Assembly: GCF_030651625.1 (NCBI RefSeq)
Contig: NZ_JAUSCF010000024.1
Span: 124,001 to 188,000, forward strand
Length of the DNA stretch: 64,000 bases
Direction of reading: 5' to 3'
Source of the DNA: Hydrogenophaga sp.
GTDB lineage: Bacteria; Pseudomonadota; Gammaproteobacteria; Burkholderiales; Burkholderiaceae_C
Each line of letters opens with the position of its first letter. The stretch's first letter is position 1. A model generated the notes under the pieces. That model was given only the letters and a program-made list of their open reading frames with translations, was not told the DNA's origin and made no database searches. The translations under genes and the position numbers were made by a program. This document shows, one piece after another, positions 25,145 through 34,181 of this stretch.

Positions 25145-26470
25145 TCATTGAGGCCCGATGCTCGGCCCGATCACGGGTTCGACCACTGGCGGCTTGGCAA
25201 ACACCGCATCGCGCAGGGCCAGCGAGATGGACGGCAGGTAGGTGATGAGGGCCAGGCAACCCATGATGACCAGCACGAAGGGCAGCAGATGGCCCACGAT
25301 GCGGTCGAGCGAGATCTTGGCCACGGTGCAGGCGGCGAACAGGTTCACGCCGAAGGGCGGCGTGATCATGCCCATGGCCAGGTTGACCACCATGATGATG
25401 CCGAAGTGCACCGGGTCCACACCGAAGTGGATGGCCACTGGCACCAGGATGGGCGCGAGCACGATGATGGCGGCCGAGGTCTCGATGAACATGCCGATCA
25501 CGAACAGCGCCGCGTTCACACCCAGCAGGAAGTAAGCGGGCGAGCGCAGCATTTCGGTCAGCCACATGCCAATCGCGTCCGGGATGCCGGCGCGCGTGAT
25601 GAGGAAGGCGAACAAGCCGGCGTTGGCGATGATGAACATGATCACCGCGCTGGACAGCACCGATTTGCGCAGCACGGTGACGATACCTTTGAGCGTGAGT
25701 TCGCGGTGGATCACAAAGCCCACGATCAGCGCATAGAACACGGCCACCACCGAGGCTTCGGTGGGCGTGAAGATGCCACCGTAAATGCCACCCAGAATGA
25801 CCACCGGCATCAACAGCGCCCAGCCCGCGTCGCGGGTGGCAGGCAACATGCCCAGGCGGTCATCACCGTCGTTTTTGCCCAGGCCCTTGAAGCGGCACCA
25901 CAGGTGCACGAACAGCATCAGCGATGCGCCGATCAGCAGTCCAGGCACCACGCCGGCGATGAACAGTTCGCCAATGGAGACTTCTGCGGCCACACCAAAC
26001 AGAATCAGCGGGATCGATGGCGGAATGACCACGCCCAGCTCGGCCGACGTGGCCTGCAGCGAGGCCGCGTAGCCCACCGGGTAGCCGTGCTTGACCAGCG
26101 CCGGAATGAGGATGGAGCCGATGGCGAACGTGGTGGCCACCGACGAGCCGGACACAGCCGCGAAAATCATGCAGGTGAGCACGCAGGTCATGGGCAGGCC
26201 GCCCTGCACACCGCCCACCAGCGACTTGGCGAAGTTGACCAGCCGGCGCGAGATGCCACCCTTTTCCATGAGATTGCCGGCCAGGATGAAGAAGGGAATG
26301 GCGGCCAGCGGGAACTTGTCGATGGCCGAGAACATCTCCTTGGGCACGAGGATGAGCTGCCGGCTGTCGAACAGCGCAATGCCCAGCACGGCCGAGCCGC
26401 CAATGGCCACGGCGATGGAAATGCTGAAGGCGAAGCACACCAGCATGGTGACGAGCAGGGTCAAAGGCAT
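25145..26470 (-). CDS. dctM: TRAP transporter large permease DctM
   Basis: This 441-residue membrane protein has about 12 hydrophobic helices and the family sequences FPLAAIPFFILAGNLMEKGGISRRLVNFA and GYAASLQATSAELGVVIPPSIPLILFG. It is the sodium-coupled channel subunit that imports an organic acid delivered by DctP. It follows dctQ by 80 bp. In this operon the likely substrates are L-threonate or D-erythronate. Confidence 0.93.
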   Translation of the reverse strand: MPLTLLVTMLVCFAFSISIAVAIGGSAVLGIALFDSRQLILVPKEMFSAIDKFPLAAIPFFILAGNLMEKGGISRRLVNFAKSLVGGVQGGLPMTCVLTCMIFAAVSGSSVATTFAIGSILIPALVKHGYPVGYAASLQATSAELGVVIPPSIPLILFGVAAEVSIGELFIAGVVPGLLIGASLMLFVHLWCRFKGLGKNDGDDRLGMLPATRDAGWALLMPVVILGGIYGGIFTPTEASVVAVFYALIVGFVIHRELTLKGIVTVLRKSVLSSAVIMFIIANAGLFAFLITRAGIPDAIGMWLTEMLRSPAYFLLGVNAALFVIGMFIETSAAIIVLAPILVPVAIHFGVDPVHFGIIMVVNLAMGMITPPFGVNLFAACTVAKISLDRIVGHLLPFVLVIMGCLALITYLPSISLALRDAVFAKPPVVEPVIGPSIGPQ

Positions 26471-26550
26471 GGCGGTGTTCCAGCGGTAATCAGGGTGGAA
26501 AAGAGAGTCATGGGGAGGTGGGCTTCACTGCGCGGCTTCATGGCGCAAAT

Positions 26551-27042
26551 TCATTGCGCGGTGGCCAGCTCTTCGTGTTTGGGATCGGCGTGGTGGGCCA
26601 CCGTGGCCAGCAGCGCGAGCAGCGCACCCGCAGGAATGGCCGAATACGCCCAGGCCATCGACAGGTCGAGGCTGGCAAAGGTCTGGAAGCGCACGCGCCA
26701 GACCAGGTCAACACCGAACCACAGCACCACCGAAAAGAAAGCCGTGTTCACCAGGGTGATGATCCAGCGCACGGTGGTGCGCCACGCGCCGCGCGAGACG
26801 CGAAGCATCAGGTCGACCGAGATCAGGGCGCCCTGACGCAGGGCCACCACGGTGCCGAGCATCACCATCCAGATCAGCAGCCGTCGCATGACCTCTTCGG
26901 TCCAGGTGGACGGCTGCGAAAAAACGAAGCGCGTCACCACCTGCCACATCCCCAGACACGAGATCACGGCCAGGATGACGCAGGCCAGCGACAGGCACAG
27001 CCCGGTGACATGGCGGTCGATGGCAAGGATGAAGGATTTCAT
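26551..27042 (-). CDS. dctQ: TRAP transporter small permease DctQ
   Basis: This 163-residue protein has four membrane helices and the DctQ sequence FSQPSTWTEEVMRRLLIWMVMLGTVVALRQGALI. It supports the large permease in TRAP import. It lies between dctP and dctM, with a family A repeat between dctP and this gene. Confidence 0.92.
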   Translation of the reverse strand: MKSFILAIDRHVTGLCLSLACVILAVISCLGMWQVVTRFVFSQPSTWTEEVMRRLLIWMVMLGTVVALRQGALISVDLMLRVSRGAWRTTVRWIITLVNTAFFSVVLWFGVDLVWRVRFQTFASLDLSMAWAYSAIPAGALLALLATVAHHADPKHEELATAQ

Positions 27043-27090
27043 GGGCTGGTGGCGCTACAGAAAATGAGGCCCTCGACGAGCGAGGGGAAG

Positions 27091-27209
27091 TGAAATCCAG
27101 TCACACCAAGGGTCCGGCTCCGCCGGCCCAAGGTGTTGTGCCCCTGGGGGGAATACGGGCCGGAAGGCCCGGCGCAGAGGGCGAGTCTGTCCTTCCGGCG
27201 CAGGGGGCG
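27091..27209 (-). repeat. 3'-end hairpin repeat (family A), diverged copy after dctP
   Basis: This copy directly abuts the dctP stop and reads in the gene's direction, filling most of the dctP-dctQ gap. The long stem is CACC-TTGGG with CCC-TTGGTG around GGC-GGA-GCC. It is longer and more diverged than other copies. A separate small hairpin CCCTCG/CGAGGG lies at 27070-27087. Confidence 0.7.
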
Positions 27210-28181
27210 TTACTTCACAGCTTGAATGGCAGCGATTTTGTCGGCACCGAACTCTTTCGCGAAGGCAGCGTAGGCAGGTGCTACGGCCTTGCGGAAGCTC
27301 TCCCCGTCGACCTTCTCGACCACCTGCATGCCTTCGCTCTTGAGCTGGGCGATGCCGTTGTTCTCGTCGTCGTTGACTTTCTTGCGCTGGGCAGCGGCGC
27401 CCTTCTTGGCGGCGTCGGTGAAAGCGGCCTTGTCGGCGGCGGACAGCTTGCTCCACACGGCAGGCGAGAGGATCAAGGCGGCGGGTGAATACACGTGGCC
27501 GGTCAGCGACAGGTGCTTCTGCACCTGCGAGAACTTGGACGCCAGGATCACTGGAATGGGGTTTTCCTGTCCGTCAACCGTGCCTTGCTGCAGCGCGGTG
27601 AACAGCTCCGGGAAGGCCATGGGCGTGGGCAGGATGCCGAAGGTCTTGTAGCCGTCCATGTGCACCTTGTTTTCCATGGTGCGCATCTTCAGGCCGTTGG
27701 CATCGGTGGCCTGGTTGATGGCGCGCTTGCTGTTGGTCATGTGGCGGAAGCCGTTTTCGGTCCAGGCCAGGTTGATCAGGCCCTTGGCTTCCATCTTCTT
27801 CTGCAGGTCCTGGCCGATGGGGCCGTCCATCACCTTGCGGGCATGGTCGTAGTCGCGGAACAGGAAGGGGATGTCGACGATCTTCACTTCCGGCACGAAG
27901 TTGCCGAGCGGGCCGGTGGAGGTGTTGACGATGTCCTGTGTGCCCAGTTGCACCGCTTCGATCTGCTCGCGTTCACCGCCCAGCGCCGAGTTGGGGAACT
28001 GCTGGCACTTGTAGCGGCCTTGTGTGCCCTTTTCCATTTCTTCGCAGAACACGGTGGAGCCCACGCCGTAGTGCGAGGTGGCCGAGGTGGCGTATCCGAT
28101 CTTCAGCACGGTCTGGGCCTGCACGGCGCCCGAGGCGGCCAGGATGGCGGCGAGAGCGATGGGTTTGATGAGTTGTTTCAT
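27210..28181 (-). CDS. dctP: TRAP transporter periplasmic binding protein DctP
   Basis: This 323-residue protein has a cleavable signal peptide (MKQLIKPIALAAILAASGA, then VQAQ) and the DctP fold, including GFRHMTNSKRAI, which contains the arginine that binds the carboxylate of the ligand in this family. It is the first transporter gene in the operon and should bind a four-carbon sugar acid. The upstream open frame to 28298 is not needed; the ATG at 28181 starts the signal peptide. Confidence 0.93.
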   Translation of the reverse strand: MKQLIKPIALAAILAASGAVQAQTVLKIGYATSATSHYGVGSTVFCEEMEKGTQGRYKCQQFPNSALGGEREQIEAVQLGTQDIVNTSTGPLGNFVPEVKIVDIPFLFRDYDHARKVMDGPIGQDLQKKMEAKGLINLAWTENGFRHMTNSKRAINQATDANGLKMRTMENKVHMDGYKTFGILPTPMAFPELFTALQQGTVDGQENPIPVILASKFSQVQKHLSLTGHVYSPAALILSPAVWSKLSAADKAAFTDAAKKGAAAQRKKVNDDENNGIAQLKSEGMQVVEKVDGESFRKAVAPAYAAFAKEFGADKIAAIQAVK

Positions 28182-28242
28182 GGACGGTGTCTCCGTTGTG
28201 GTTAGGGGAAGGGAACAGGGGAACGCAAAAAAATGTGGGGCT

Positions 28243-29361
28243 TCAGCGCAGCGGTGGCAGGCCCAGCCTTGCACGGGCCTGCGGGTGGCACACCGCATCG
28301 GGCTGGTCTTGCACGTACTGCTGGAGCACGGTGGTGAAGCTGGCGTCGGCCGTCAGGCCCAGGCGCGGAGCGCGAATGCTCTCAAAACGCGCCGGCCAGG
28401 CCGACACGATGTTGACGATGGCGGCGTCGGGCACGTGCGTGATCAGGCTCATCACCTCCGGCCCGGCCAGGGCTTCGAGGGCGGCCAGCATGTCGCGCAC
28501 GCTCACGGTGAGCGCGGGCAGGTTGATCGCGGTGCGTCCGCCAAAGGCCTCGCGGCTGGCTTCGGCCACGGCCATGATGCCGGCCACCGTGTTGGCCGGG
28601 GAAGACAGCGCCACGCGCGTGTCCAGGTCCACCGGGCAGGCGCTGGGCTGGCCCGCCAGGGGTTCGCGGAAAAGGCCAGACAAAAAGCCCGAGGCGGCAC
28701 CGTTGGGGCGACCCGGGCGCACCGACACGGTCATGAGGCGCGCCGCGCGGCCATCGATGAAGCCCTTGCGGGTGTAGTCGGCCACTAGCTGTTCGCACAC
28801 GAACTTGTGGATGCCGTAGCTGCCCTGCGGCGTGGGCAGGGTGTCATCTCGCACCACATCCGGCAAGGGCAGGGCGGCGTCGCTGCCGAACACCGCGACC
28901 GAGCTGGAGAAGAAGAACAGGGGTGGTTCGAAGGCCCCGACGCTCCCCGCTGCGTGAGGTTCGCTGCCCGCCGAGGGGGCTTGCGCCGCCATGGGGCGGC
29001 CCGGCGGCGACGCATGGCCCGCCAGTGTCTGCGCGCGGCAGGCATCGAGCAGGCGGCGCGTGGTGTCCAGGTTGGCGTGCAGGCCGAGGTCGAAGTCGGC
29101 CTCGCATTCGCCCGACACGGCCGAGGCCAGGTGGAACACCGCGTCCCAGCGCTGTGCGAAAAGGGCGGGAATTTCTGCGAGCAGATCACCGGTGTGGTGG
29201 CGCACGCGGGGGTCGGCCAGCAGGGTCGCGTCGCGCGGGGCCACCAGGTCGGCCAGCATGAGTTGTTCGATGCGCTGGCCGCGCAGTGTGCGTTGCTGCA
29301 GCAGGGTGCGGGCGAGGCGGTCGCCGAGGAAGCCGGCGCCGCCGGTGATGAGGATGTTCAT
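28243..29361 (-). CDS. denD: D-erythronate dehydrogenase-like NAD-dependent epimerase/dehydrogenase with repeat-derived insert
   Basis: This 372-residue protein is an extended SDR with GGAGFLG (7-13) and the catalytic SSSVAVFG...YGIHKFVCE. Next to otnI, otnC and otnK it is best read as DenD, which oxidises D-erythronate to 2-oxo-tetronate. Family members are about 320-330 residues; the surplus lies at about 111-147 (AGHASPPGRPMAAQAPSAG and following), encoded by a GC-rich repeat-like insertion that keeps the frame. The insert precedes the SSSVAVFG strand and could form a surface loop. Function is inferred from context. Confidence 0.82.
   Translation of the reverse strand: MNILITGGAGFLGDRLARTLLQQRTLRGQRIEQLMLADLVAPRDATLLADPRVRHHTGDLLAEIPALFAQRWDAVFHLASAVSGECEADFDLGLHANLDTTRRLLDACRAQTLAGHASPPGRPMAAQAPSAGSEPHAAGSVGAFEPPLFFFSSSVAVFGSDAALPLPDVVRDDTLPTPQGSYGIHKFVCEQLVADYTRKGFIDGRAARLMTVSVRPGRPNGAASGFLSGLFREPLAGQPSACPVDLDTRVALSSPANTVAGIMAVAEASREAFGGRTAINLPALTVSVRDMLAALEALAGPEVMSLITHVPDAAIVNIVSAWPARFESIRAPRLGLTADASFTTVLQQYVQDQPDAVCHPQARARLGLPPLR
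28927..29031 (-). repeat. Repeat-like in-frame insertion inside denD
   Basis: On the plus strand this GC-rich stretch contains CTCCCCGCTGCGTGAGG, CTGCCCGCCGAGGGGGC and GCCATGGGGCGGCCCGG. It encodes about 35 residues absent from the family. It resembles Comamonadaceae intergenic repeats by composition and hairpin content, but no second copy is in the window, so the assignment is tentative. Confidence 0.5.
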
Positions 29362-29368
29362 GCGGTGG

Positions 29369-30166
29369 TCATGCAGGGGTTTTGCGTGAAGCCTGGTACA
29401 GGTGCAGCCAGCCCAGGCCTTCGCTGGTACCGGCCTTGGGGCGGTATTCGCAACCCACGAAGCCTTCAAATCCCAGTCTGTCGAGCAGGTCGAACAGGTG
29501 CGGGAAGTTCACCTCGCCGTGGTCGGGTTCGTGGCGGTCGGGCACACCAGCGATCTGGATGTGACCCACGCCGGCAAAGTGCTTCTGCAGCCGCTTGCTC
29601 AGGTCACCTTCCATGATCTGGCAGTGGTAGAAGTCCATCTGCACCTTCAGGTTGGGTGCGCCCACCTCGGCCAGCACGTCGTGTGCCTGCTGCTGCAAGC
29701 TGAGGAAGTAGCCCGGCATGTCGCGGCTGTTGATGGGCTCGATCAGCAGGCTCACGCCCAGTGGGGCCAGTCGCGCGGCGGCGCGGCGCAGGTTGGCGAC
29801 ATAGGAGGCACGCTGTGAGGCCGCATCGCTACCAGCGGGCACCAGACCCGCCATGGCATGCACGCGCTGGCAGCCTGTGGCTTCGATGTAGGGGATGGCC
29901 CGTTCCAGTGCGGTGGCGAATTCGGCTTCACGCCCCGGGTGGCAGGCCATGCCGCGTTCGCCGGCGACCCAGTCGCCCGGCGGCAGGTTGAACAGGGCCT
30001 GTGTGAGGTCATGCGCCTTTAGGCGCACGGCGATCTCGGCCGGCGTGTGCTCGTAGGGAAAGAGGTACTCCACCGCGTCGAAACCGTCGCGCGCGGCTGC
30101 GCCGAAGCGGTCGAGGAACGGCACCTCGGTGTACATCATGGTCAGGTTGGCGGCGAAGCGAGGCAT
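29369..30166 (-). CDS. otnI: 2-oxo-tetronate isomerase OtnI (hydroxypyruvate isomerase-like)
   Basis: This 265-residue TIM-barrel protein belongs to the hydroxypyruvate isomerase-like group: [19 protein letters not shown] at the start, [13 protein letters not shown] (metal-binding glutamate) and [14 protein letters not shown]. In tetronate catabolism OtnI converts 2-oxo-tetronate to 3-oxo-tetronate. It ends seven bases before denD and begins 21 bp after otnC, inside the operon. The role follows from the full set of partner genes. Confidence 0.9.
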   Translation of the reverse strand: MPRFAANLTMMYTEVPFLDRFGAAARDGFDAVEYLFPYEHTPAEIAVRLKAHDLTQALFNLPPGDWVAGERGMACHPGREAEFATALERAIPYIEATGCQRVHAMAGLVPAGSDAASQRASYVANLRRAAARLAPLGVSLLIEPINSRDMPGYFLSLQQQAHDVLAEVGAPNLKVQMDFYHCQIMEGDLSKRLQKHFAGVGHIQIAGVPDRHEPDHGEVNFPHLFDLLDRLGFEGFVGCEYRPKAGTSEGLGWLHLYQASRKTPA

Positions 30167-30187
30167 GCTGTGTTTTGATGTTTCGGG

Positions 30188-30865
30188 TTACCAGAGGGTG
30201 GTGAATCGGGCCTGAAGTTCGGCAATCTGCGATTCGGTCAAGGGTTCTGGGCGGCGCTCGGTCAGCAGCCAGAGGCGCGCGGTTTCTTCGAGTTCTTCGA
30301 GCAGGGCCATGGCGCTGCCCGGGCTGTCGTGCCACACGGTGGGACCCAGGCGGTCCTGCATCACGGCATGCAGTGGTCGCAGGGTATTGGCAATCAGGGC
30401 GGCGACGTCGTCGGCCACGCTCGCATCGCCCGGCACGCGGTACGGAACCAGCGGCACATGGCCCACCTTCATCAGCTGGTAGGGGGTGAGCGGCGGCAGG
30501 ATGTCGTTGTGGCGCCAGACGCCTTGCAGCGTGAGCGCCACCAGATGCGTGGAATGGGTGTGCAGCACGCAGTGCGCATCGGGCGCGGCGGCGTAAATGC
30601 GGCGGTGCAGGGTGAGGGTTTTGCTGGCGCGCGCACCGGCCAGTGCGGTGCCGTCTCCGCTCACCCAGGCCAGTTGTGCCGGGTCGATGAATCCCAGGCA
30701 GGCATCGGTGGGCGTGATGAGAAAGCCGCCGCCCTGTTCAGCCGTGAGGCGCACGCTGATGTTACCGGCGGTGGAGTGCACCAGCCCGCGCTGGAACAGG
30801 CTGGCGCCCACGCGGGCGATGTCGGCCCGCACGGCGTTTTGTGAGTCTGGCCAGGGCTGGCTCAC
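30188..30865 (-). CDS. otnC: 3-oxo-tetronate 4-phosphate decarboxylase OtnC (class II aldolase family)
   Basis: This 225-residue protein is a class II aldolase/adducin-family enzyme. Metal-binding histidines are in VLHTHSTHLV and a glycine-rich phosphate site is in VHSTAGNISVRL. OtnC decarboxylates 3-oxo-tetronate 4-phosphate to dihydroxyacetone phosphate. It uses a GTG start that overlaps the otnK stop by four bases (GTGA), so the two are translationally coupled. Confidence 0.9.
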   Translation of the reverse strand: MSQPWPDSQNAVRADIARVGASLFQRGLVHSTAGNISVRLTAEQGGGFLITPTDACLGFIDPAQLAWVSGDGTALAGARASKTLTLHRRIYAAAPDAHCVLHTHSTHLVALTLQGVWRHNDILPPLTPYQLMKVGHVPLVPYRVPGDASVADDVAALIANTLRPLHAVMQDRLGPTVWHDSPGSAMALLEELEETARLWLLTERRPEPLTESQIAELQARFTTLW

Positions 30866-32139
30866 AGTGCCACTCCCGCTTGTTGCAGGGCTTGCGCGAA
30901 GAAATCGACACCGCCGAAGTTGCCCGACTTGAGCGCCAGTTGCAACGCTTCGCCGTTGTCAGGCAATGCGGATTGTGTCCACGGCACGCCGGGGCAGATG
31001 GCGGCACCAATGCGCAACTGCTGCACACCCAGGGCCTGCACCACCGAGCCGGAGGTTTCGCCCCCGGCCACCACCAGGCGGCGCGCGCCGGCCTGTACCA
31101 AACCCTTTGCGATGTGGGCCAGCGCATGTTCCACCAGATCACCCGCCGCCTGTACGCCCAGCGCCTGCTGCACGGCGCGCACGCTGTCAGGTGCGGCGGT
31201 GGCGTAGACCAGCACCGGGCCTTGAATCAGCGCTTCAAGGGCATGTGCAAGTACCGCGACGGCGGTTTGTCGGCCTTCGTGCAGCGCCAGAGGGTCGATC
31301 TGAAACCCGGTGCGGCCGGCGCTCAGCCACTGCGCCACCTGCGCGTTGGTGGCTTCCGAACACGAACCCGAGACCACGGCGGCAGGGCCTTGCAGACGGT
31401 CCAGGTCAGCAGCGTTGGCCTTGGGTGTGAACCAGCCTCGCTTTGCGTAGGCGGGTGGCAGACCCAGGGCCACGCCCGATCCGGCAGTGAGCAAGGGCAG
31501 GTCGGCGCAGGCCTCGGCCAGGGTCAGCAGGTGGGCGTTGCTGGTCGCATCGGCCACGGCGATCTTCACGCCTTCCTTGCGCAACTGGGTGATGCGGTCC
31601 TGCGCGGCGGATGCGCCACCATCGAGTGCATCGTGACGCAGCAGGCCCACGGTTTGAGATGTTTGCGCCTGCAGCACCCGCACCAGATTGGCATCTGTCA
31701 TGGGCGTGAGCGGGTGGTTGCGCATGCCCGAATCGCTCAGCAGCACATCGCCCACGAACAGGTGACCGCGGAACACGGTGCGGCCGTTCTCCGGGAAGGC
31801 GGGGCAGGCGATCGTGAAGTCGGTGCCGAGCGCGGCCATGAGCGCGTCGGTGACCGGGCCGATGTTGCCCTGCGGCGTGGAGTCGAAGGTGGAGCAGTAC
31901 TTGAAGTAGACCTGCCGTGCGCCGGCGGCGCGCAGGGCGGCGAGTGCGGACAGGCTCTGTGCGACCGCATCGGTCGGTCCGATGGTGCGGGTCTTGAGCG
32001 CGATGACCACCGCGTCGGCCTGCGGCAATTCGCCTTCGGGCACGCCCAGCACCTGCACCGTGTGCATGCCGGCGCGCACCAGCATGCTGGCCACATCGGT
32101 GGCGCCGGTGAAGTCGTCCGCGATGACGCCGAGGATCAT
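30862..32139 (-). CDS. otnK: 3-oxo-tetronate kinase OtnK (DUF1537 family)
   Basis: This 425-residue protein is a DUF1537 four-carbon acid sugar kinase. The N-terminal domain begins ILGVIADDFTGATDVASML, with the family's ADDFTGA motif; the C-terminal nucleotide-binding domain has VVAGGETSGSVVQALG. It phosphorylates 3-oxo-tetronate at C4. Overlaps of four bases with ltnD upstream and otnC downstream indicate a tight operon. Confidence 0.93.
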   Translation of the reverse strand: MILGVIADDFTGATDVASMLVRAGMHTVQVLGVPEGELPQADAVVIALKTRTIGPTDAVAQSLSALAALRAAGARQVYFKYCSTFDSTPQGNIGPVTDALMAALGTDFTIACPAFPENGRTVFRGHLFVGDVLLSDSGMRNHPLTPMTDANLVRVLQAQTSQTVGLLRHDALDGGASAAQDRITQLRKEGVKIAVADATSNAHLLTLAEACADLPLLTAGSGVALGLPPAYAKRGWFTPKANAADLDRLQGPAAVVSGSCSEATNAQVAQWLSAGRTGFQIDPLALHEGRQTAVAVLAHALEALIQGPVLVYATAAPDSVRAVQQALGVQAAGDLVEHALAHIAKGLVQAGARRLVVAGGETSGSVVQALGVQQLRIGAAICPGVPWTQSALPDNGEALQLALKSGNFGGVDFFAQALQQAGVAL

Positions 32140-33059
32140 GCTTCGGCCTTGACGTTGGCTGGCAGTTCGATGCCGGCCAGCTGCGCGTAGTACTTCACCA
32201 CCGCAGAATCGTCTTCGCCACCCAGACCCATGGCGGCGGTGGACAGGTACAGCTGGTGCGCAGCAGCGGCCAGTGGCAGGGGAAACTTGAGCTGGCGCGC
32301 GGCATCCAGCACGATGCCCAGGTCCTTTACGAAGATGTTCACCGCCGACAACGGCGTGTAGTCGCCGTCCAGGATGTGCGGCACGCGGTTCTCGAACATC
32401 CAGCTCATGCCGGCGGAATTGCAGATCACCTCGTACAGCTGGCGCGGCTCAGCACCGGCGCGCATGCCCAGGGCCATCGCTTCGCAGGCGGTGGCAATGT
32501 GCACGCCCGCCAGATGCTGGTTGACCATCTTCACCGTGGAGCCAATGCCGGCCTTGTCGCCCAGTCGGTAGACCTTGCCGGCGAAGCTTTCCAGCACGCT
32601 GCCGGCGGCAGCAAAGGCTTCGGGTTGACCAGAGGCCATCACCGTCATCTGCCCCGCAGCGGCCTTCTTGGCGCCGCCCGACACCGGTCCGTCGATCAGC
32701 CAGTGGCCGGTCTCGCTCAGGCGCTGTTCCCACACCGGGGGCAGGGCCGGGTCCACTGTGGCCGAGCACACCACCACGCCGCCGCGCTTCAGGCTGGAGG
32801 CCACGCCCTGCGCGCCGAACAGCACGTCCTCGGTCTGTACGGCATTGACCACCAGCACCAGCACCACGTCGCACTGGGCGGCCAGTTCCGCCACGCTTGC
32901 AGTGGCACGGCCCCCAGCTTGCTCGAACGCGGCGCACGCTTCGGCACGCGGGTCGCAGCCCCAGGTGGGTACGCCCTGGCGCAGTGCAGACAGGGCTGCG
33001 CCCATGCCCATGGAACCCAGGCCGACGACGCCCAGCGTGAGAGAAGAAGGATTGCTCAT
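32136..33059 (-). CDS. ltnD: L-threonate dehydrogenase LtnD
   Basis: This 307-residue protein is a beta-hydroxyacid dehydrogenase with the cofactor motif GLGSMG (13-18), the substrate loop DGPVSGG (123-129) and the catalytic lysine K177 in VKMVNQ. With otnI, otnK and otnC it is assigned as LtnD, which oxidises L-threonate to 2-oxo-tetronate with NAD. It overlaps the regulator gene upstream and otnK downstream by four bases each. Confidence 0.92.
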   Translation of the reverse strand: MSNPSSLTLGVVGLGSMGMGAALSALRQGVPTWGCDPRAEACAAFEQAGGRATASVAELAAQCDVVLVLVVNAVQTEDVLFGAQGVASSLKRGGVVVCSATVDPALPPVWEQRLSETGHWLIDGPVSGGAKKAAAGQMTVMASGQPEAFAAAGSVLESFAGKVYRLGDKAGIGSTVKMVNQHLAGVHIATACEAMALGMRAGAEPRQLYEVICNSAGMSWMFENRVPHILDGDYTPLSAVNIFVKDLGIVLDAARQLKFPLPLAAAAHQLYLSTAAMGLGGEDDSAVVKYYAQLAGIELPANVKAEA

Positions 33060-33820
33060 GAAGATGTGGAACCGGTGGAAGGAGGAGCCAGCAGCGCACC
33101 CAGGGCGCGACGGATGGGCGGATCGGCGTTTTCAATGCGTTGCGCCGCGTTGTGCATGTGCAGCATGGCGGCCTGGCGCGCGCCCGCTGCGTCGCCGCGC
33201 ATCACGGCCTTGGCAATGGCGCGGTGTTCTTCGCGCACCTGCACCATGTAGCCACTGTCCAGCGCTTCGTTGGTGCGGGTCACGCGCATGGCCTCGCGCT
33301 GGTACTGCTCCAGAAAACCCAGCAGGCGTTCGTAGTGCGGGTTTTCGGTGGCGCGAGCGATGCTGCGGTGAAACGCCAGATCGGCCTCCACCCCTTCGGC
33401 GCCTTGCGGCGGGCAGGCTTCCAGCTGGGCCAGCGCGTCGGCAATGGTGCTGGCCTTCTCGGGTGTCATGCGCTGTGCGGCCAGTGCGGCCACATCGGCC
33501 TCCAGCCCCCGCCGGACCTCCACCACCTGCAACACGCTTTCCATCGACGTGACCACCAAAGGGTCGAACGCCAGTGCACGGGCCTGGTGGCGCGGCGCCA
33601 CAAACACGCCAGCGCCCTGGCGCGAGGTGAGCAGGCCGATGGACTTCAGCCGGCTCACCGCTTCACGCACCACGGTGCGCGACACACCGAACTGCTCAGA
33701 CAGCTTCTGCTCGGTAGGCAGACGTTCGTCGGGCGCCAGATCACCCGACTCGATGCGTTGCATCAGCAGGCCAGCCAGCTTGTCGGTGAGGCGTTCGGGC
33801 GCTTGAAGGGCGTCGCTCAT
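33056..33820 (-). CDS. GntR-family (FCD) regulator of the tetronate operon
   Basis: This 254-residue protein has an N-terminal winged helix (DERLPTEQKLSEQFGVSRTVVREAVSRLKSIGLL) and a C-terminal all-helical FCD ligand domain with conserved histidines. FCD regulators usually respond to organic acids. It is the first gene of the operon and overlaps ltnD by four bases, so it probably represses its own operon until threonate, erythronate or an intermediate is present. A 19-bp imperfect palindrome lies 27 bp upstream of its start. Confidence 0.92.
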   Translation of the reverse strand: MSDALQAPERLTDKLAGLLMQRIESGDLAPDERLPTEQKLSEQFGVSRTVVREAVSRLKSIGLLTSRQGAGVFVAPRHQARALAFDPLVVTSMESVLQVVEVRRGLEADVAALAAQRMTPEKASTIADALAQLEACPPQGAEGVEADLAFHRSIARATENPHYERLLGFLEQYQREAMRVTRTNEALDSGYMVQVREEHRAIAKAVMRGDAAGARQAAMLHMHNAAQRIENADPPIRRALGALLAPPSTGSTSS

Positions 33821-33847
33821 GGGGGAATGGGTGGTCTCATTGTCTGG

Positions 33848-33866
33848 TTATATGGTCATCATACAA
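33848..33866 (-). promoter_or_regulatory. Putative operator of the GntR regulator
   Basis: TTATATGGTCATCATACAA is an imperfect 19-bp inverted repeat (TATG/CATA core) in the only AT-rich patch before the operon. Its size, symmetry and position suit an FCD-GntR dimer. Binding is inferred. The following 33890-34070 is GC-rich sequence in which I see no gene. Confidence 0.6.
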
Positions 33867-34074
33867 ATTTGACCGAGATTGTCGGTCGGGGTTTTCCCTT
33901 GGATGCGCCCGATGCGCTTTCGCCTGCGGCAAGGGACCCGACGCGAAGCGACGCAAAGTGGAATTTCCCCGGGAGTCAGGCTCGCAGCGTGCGAAGTGAC
34001 CCTTCCCAGGGGCACCGAAGAACCATCGCATGGGAGAACCCTCCCGGAGCGCGAGTTGTACTGGACGCGGACAT

Positions 34075-34180
34075 CTGTTCCAGGGGCACCGCAGAACCGG
34101 CTATGCCGGGCTGAGGGTGCCGTCCCCCTCCAAGCCGAAGGCGCAAGAGAGGGGGAAGCCGCGAAGCGGCGCAGGGGGTG
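34075..34180 (-). repeat. 3'-end hairpin repeat (family A), copy after the serine hydrolase
   Basis: This unit abuts the stop of the gene at 34182 and reads in its direction. The long stem pairs GCACC with GGTGC around CCGGC-ATA-GCCGG. The CCCCC/GGGGG hairpin is enlarged and encloses CAAGCCGAAGGCGCAAG, as in the egtB copies. Confidence 0.8.
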
Positions 34181-34181
34181 C

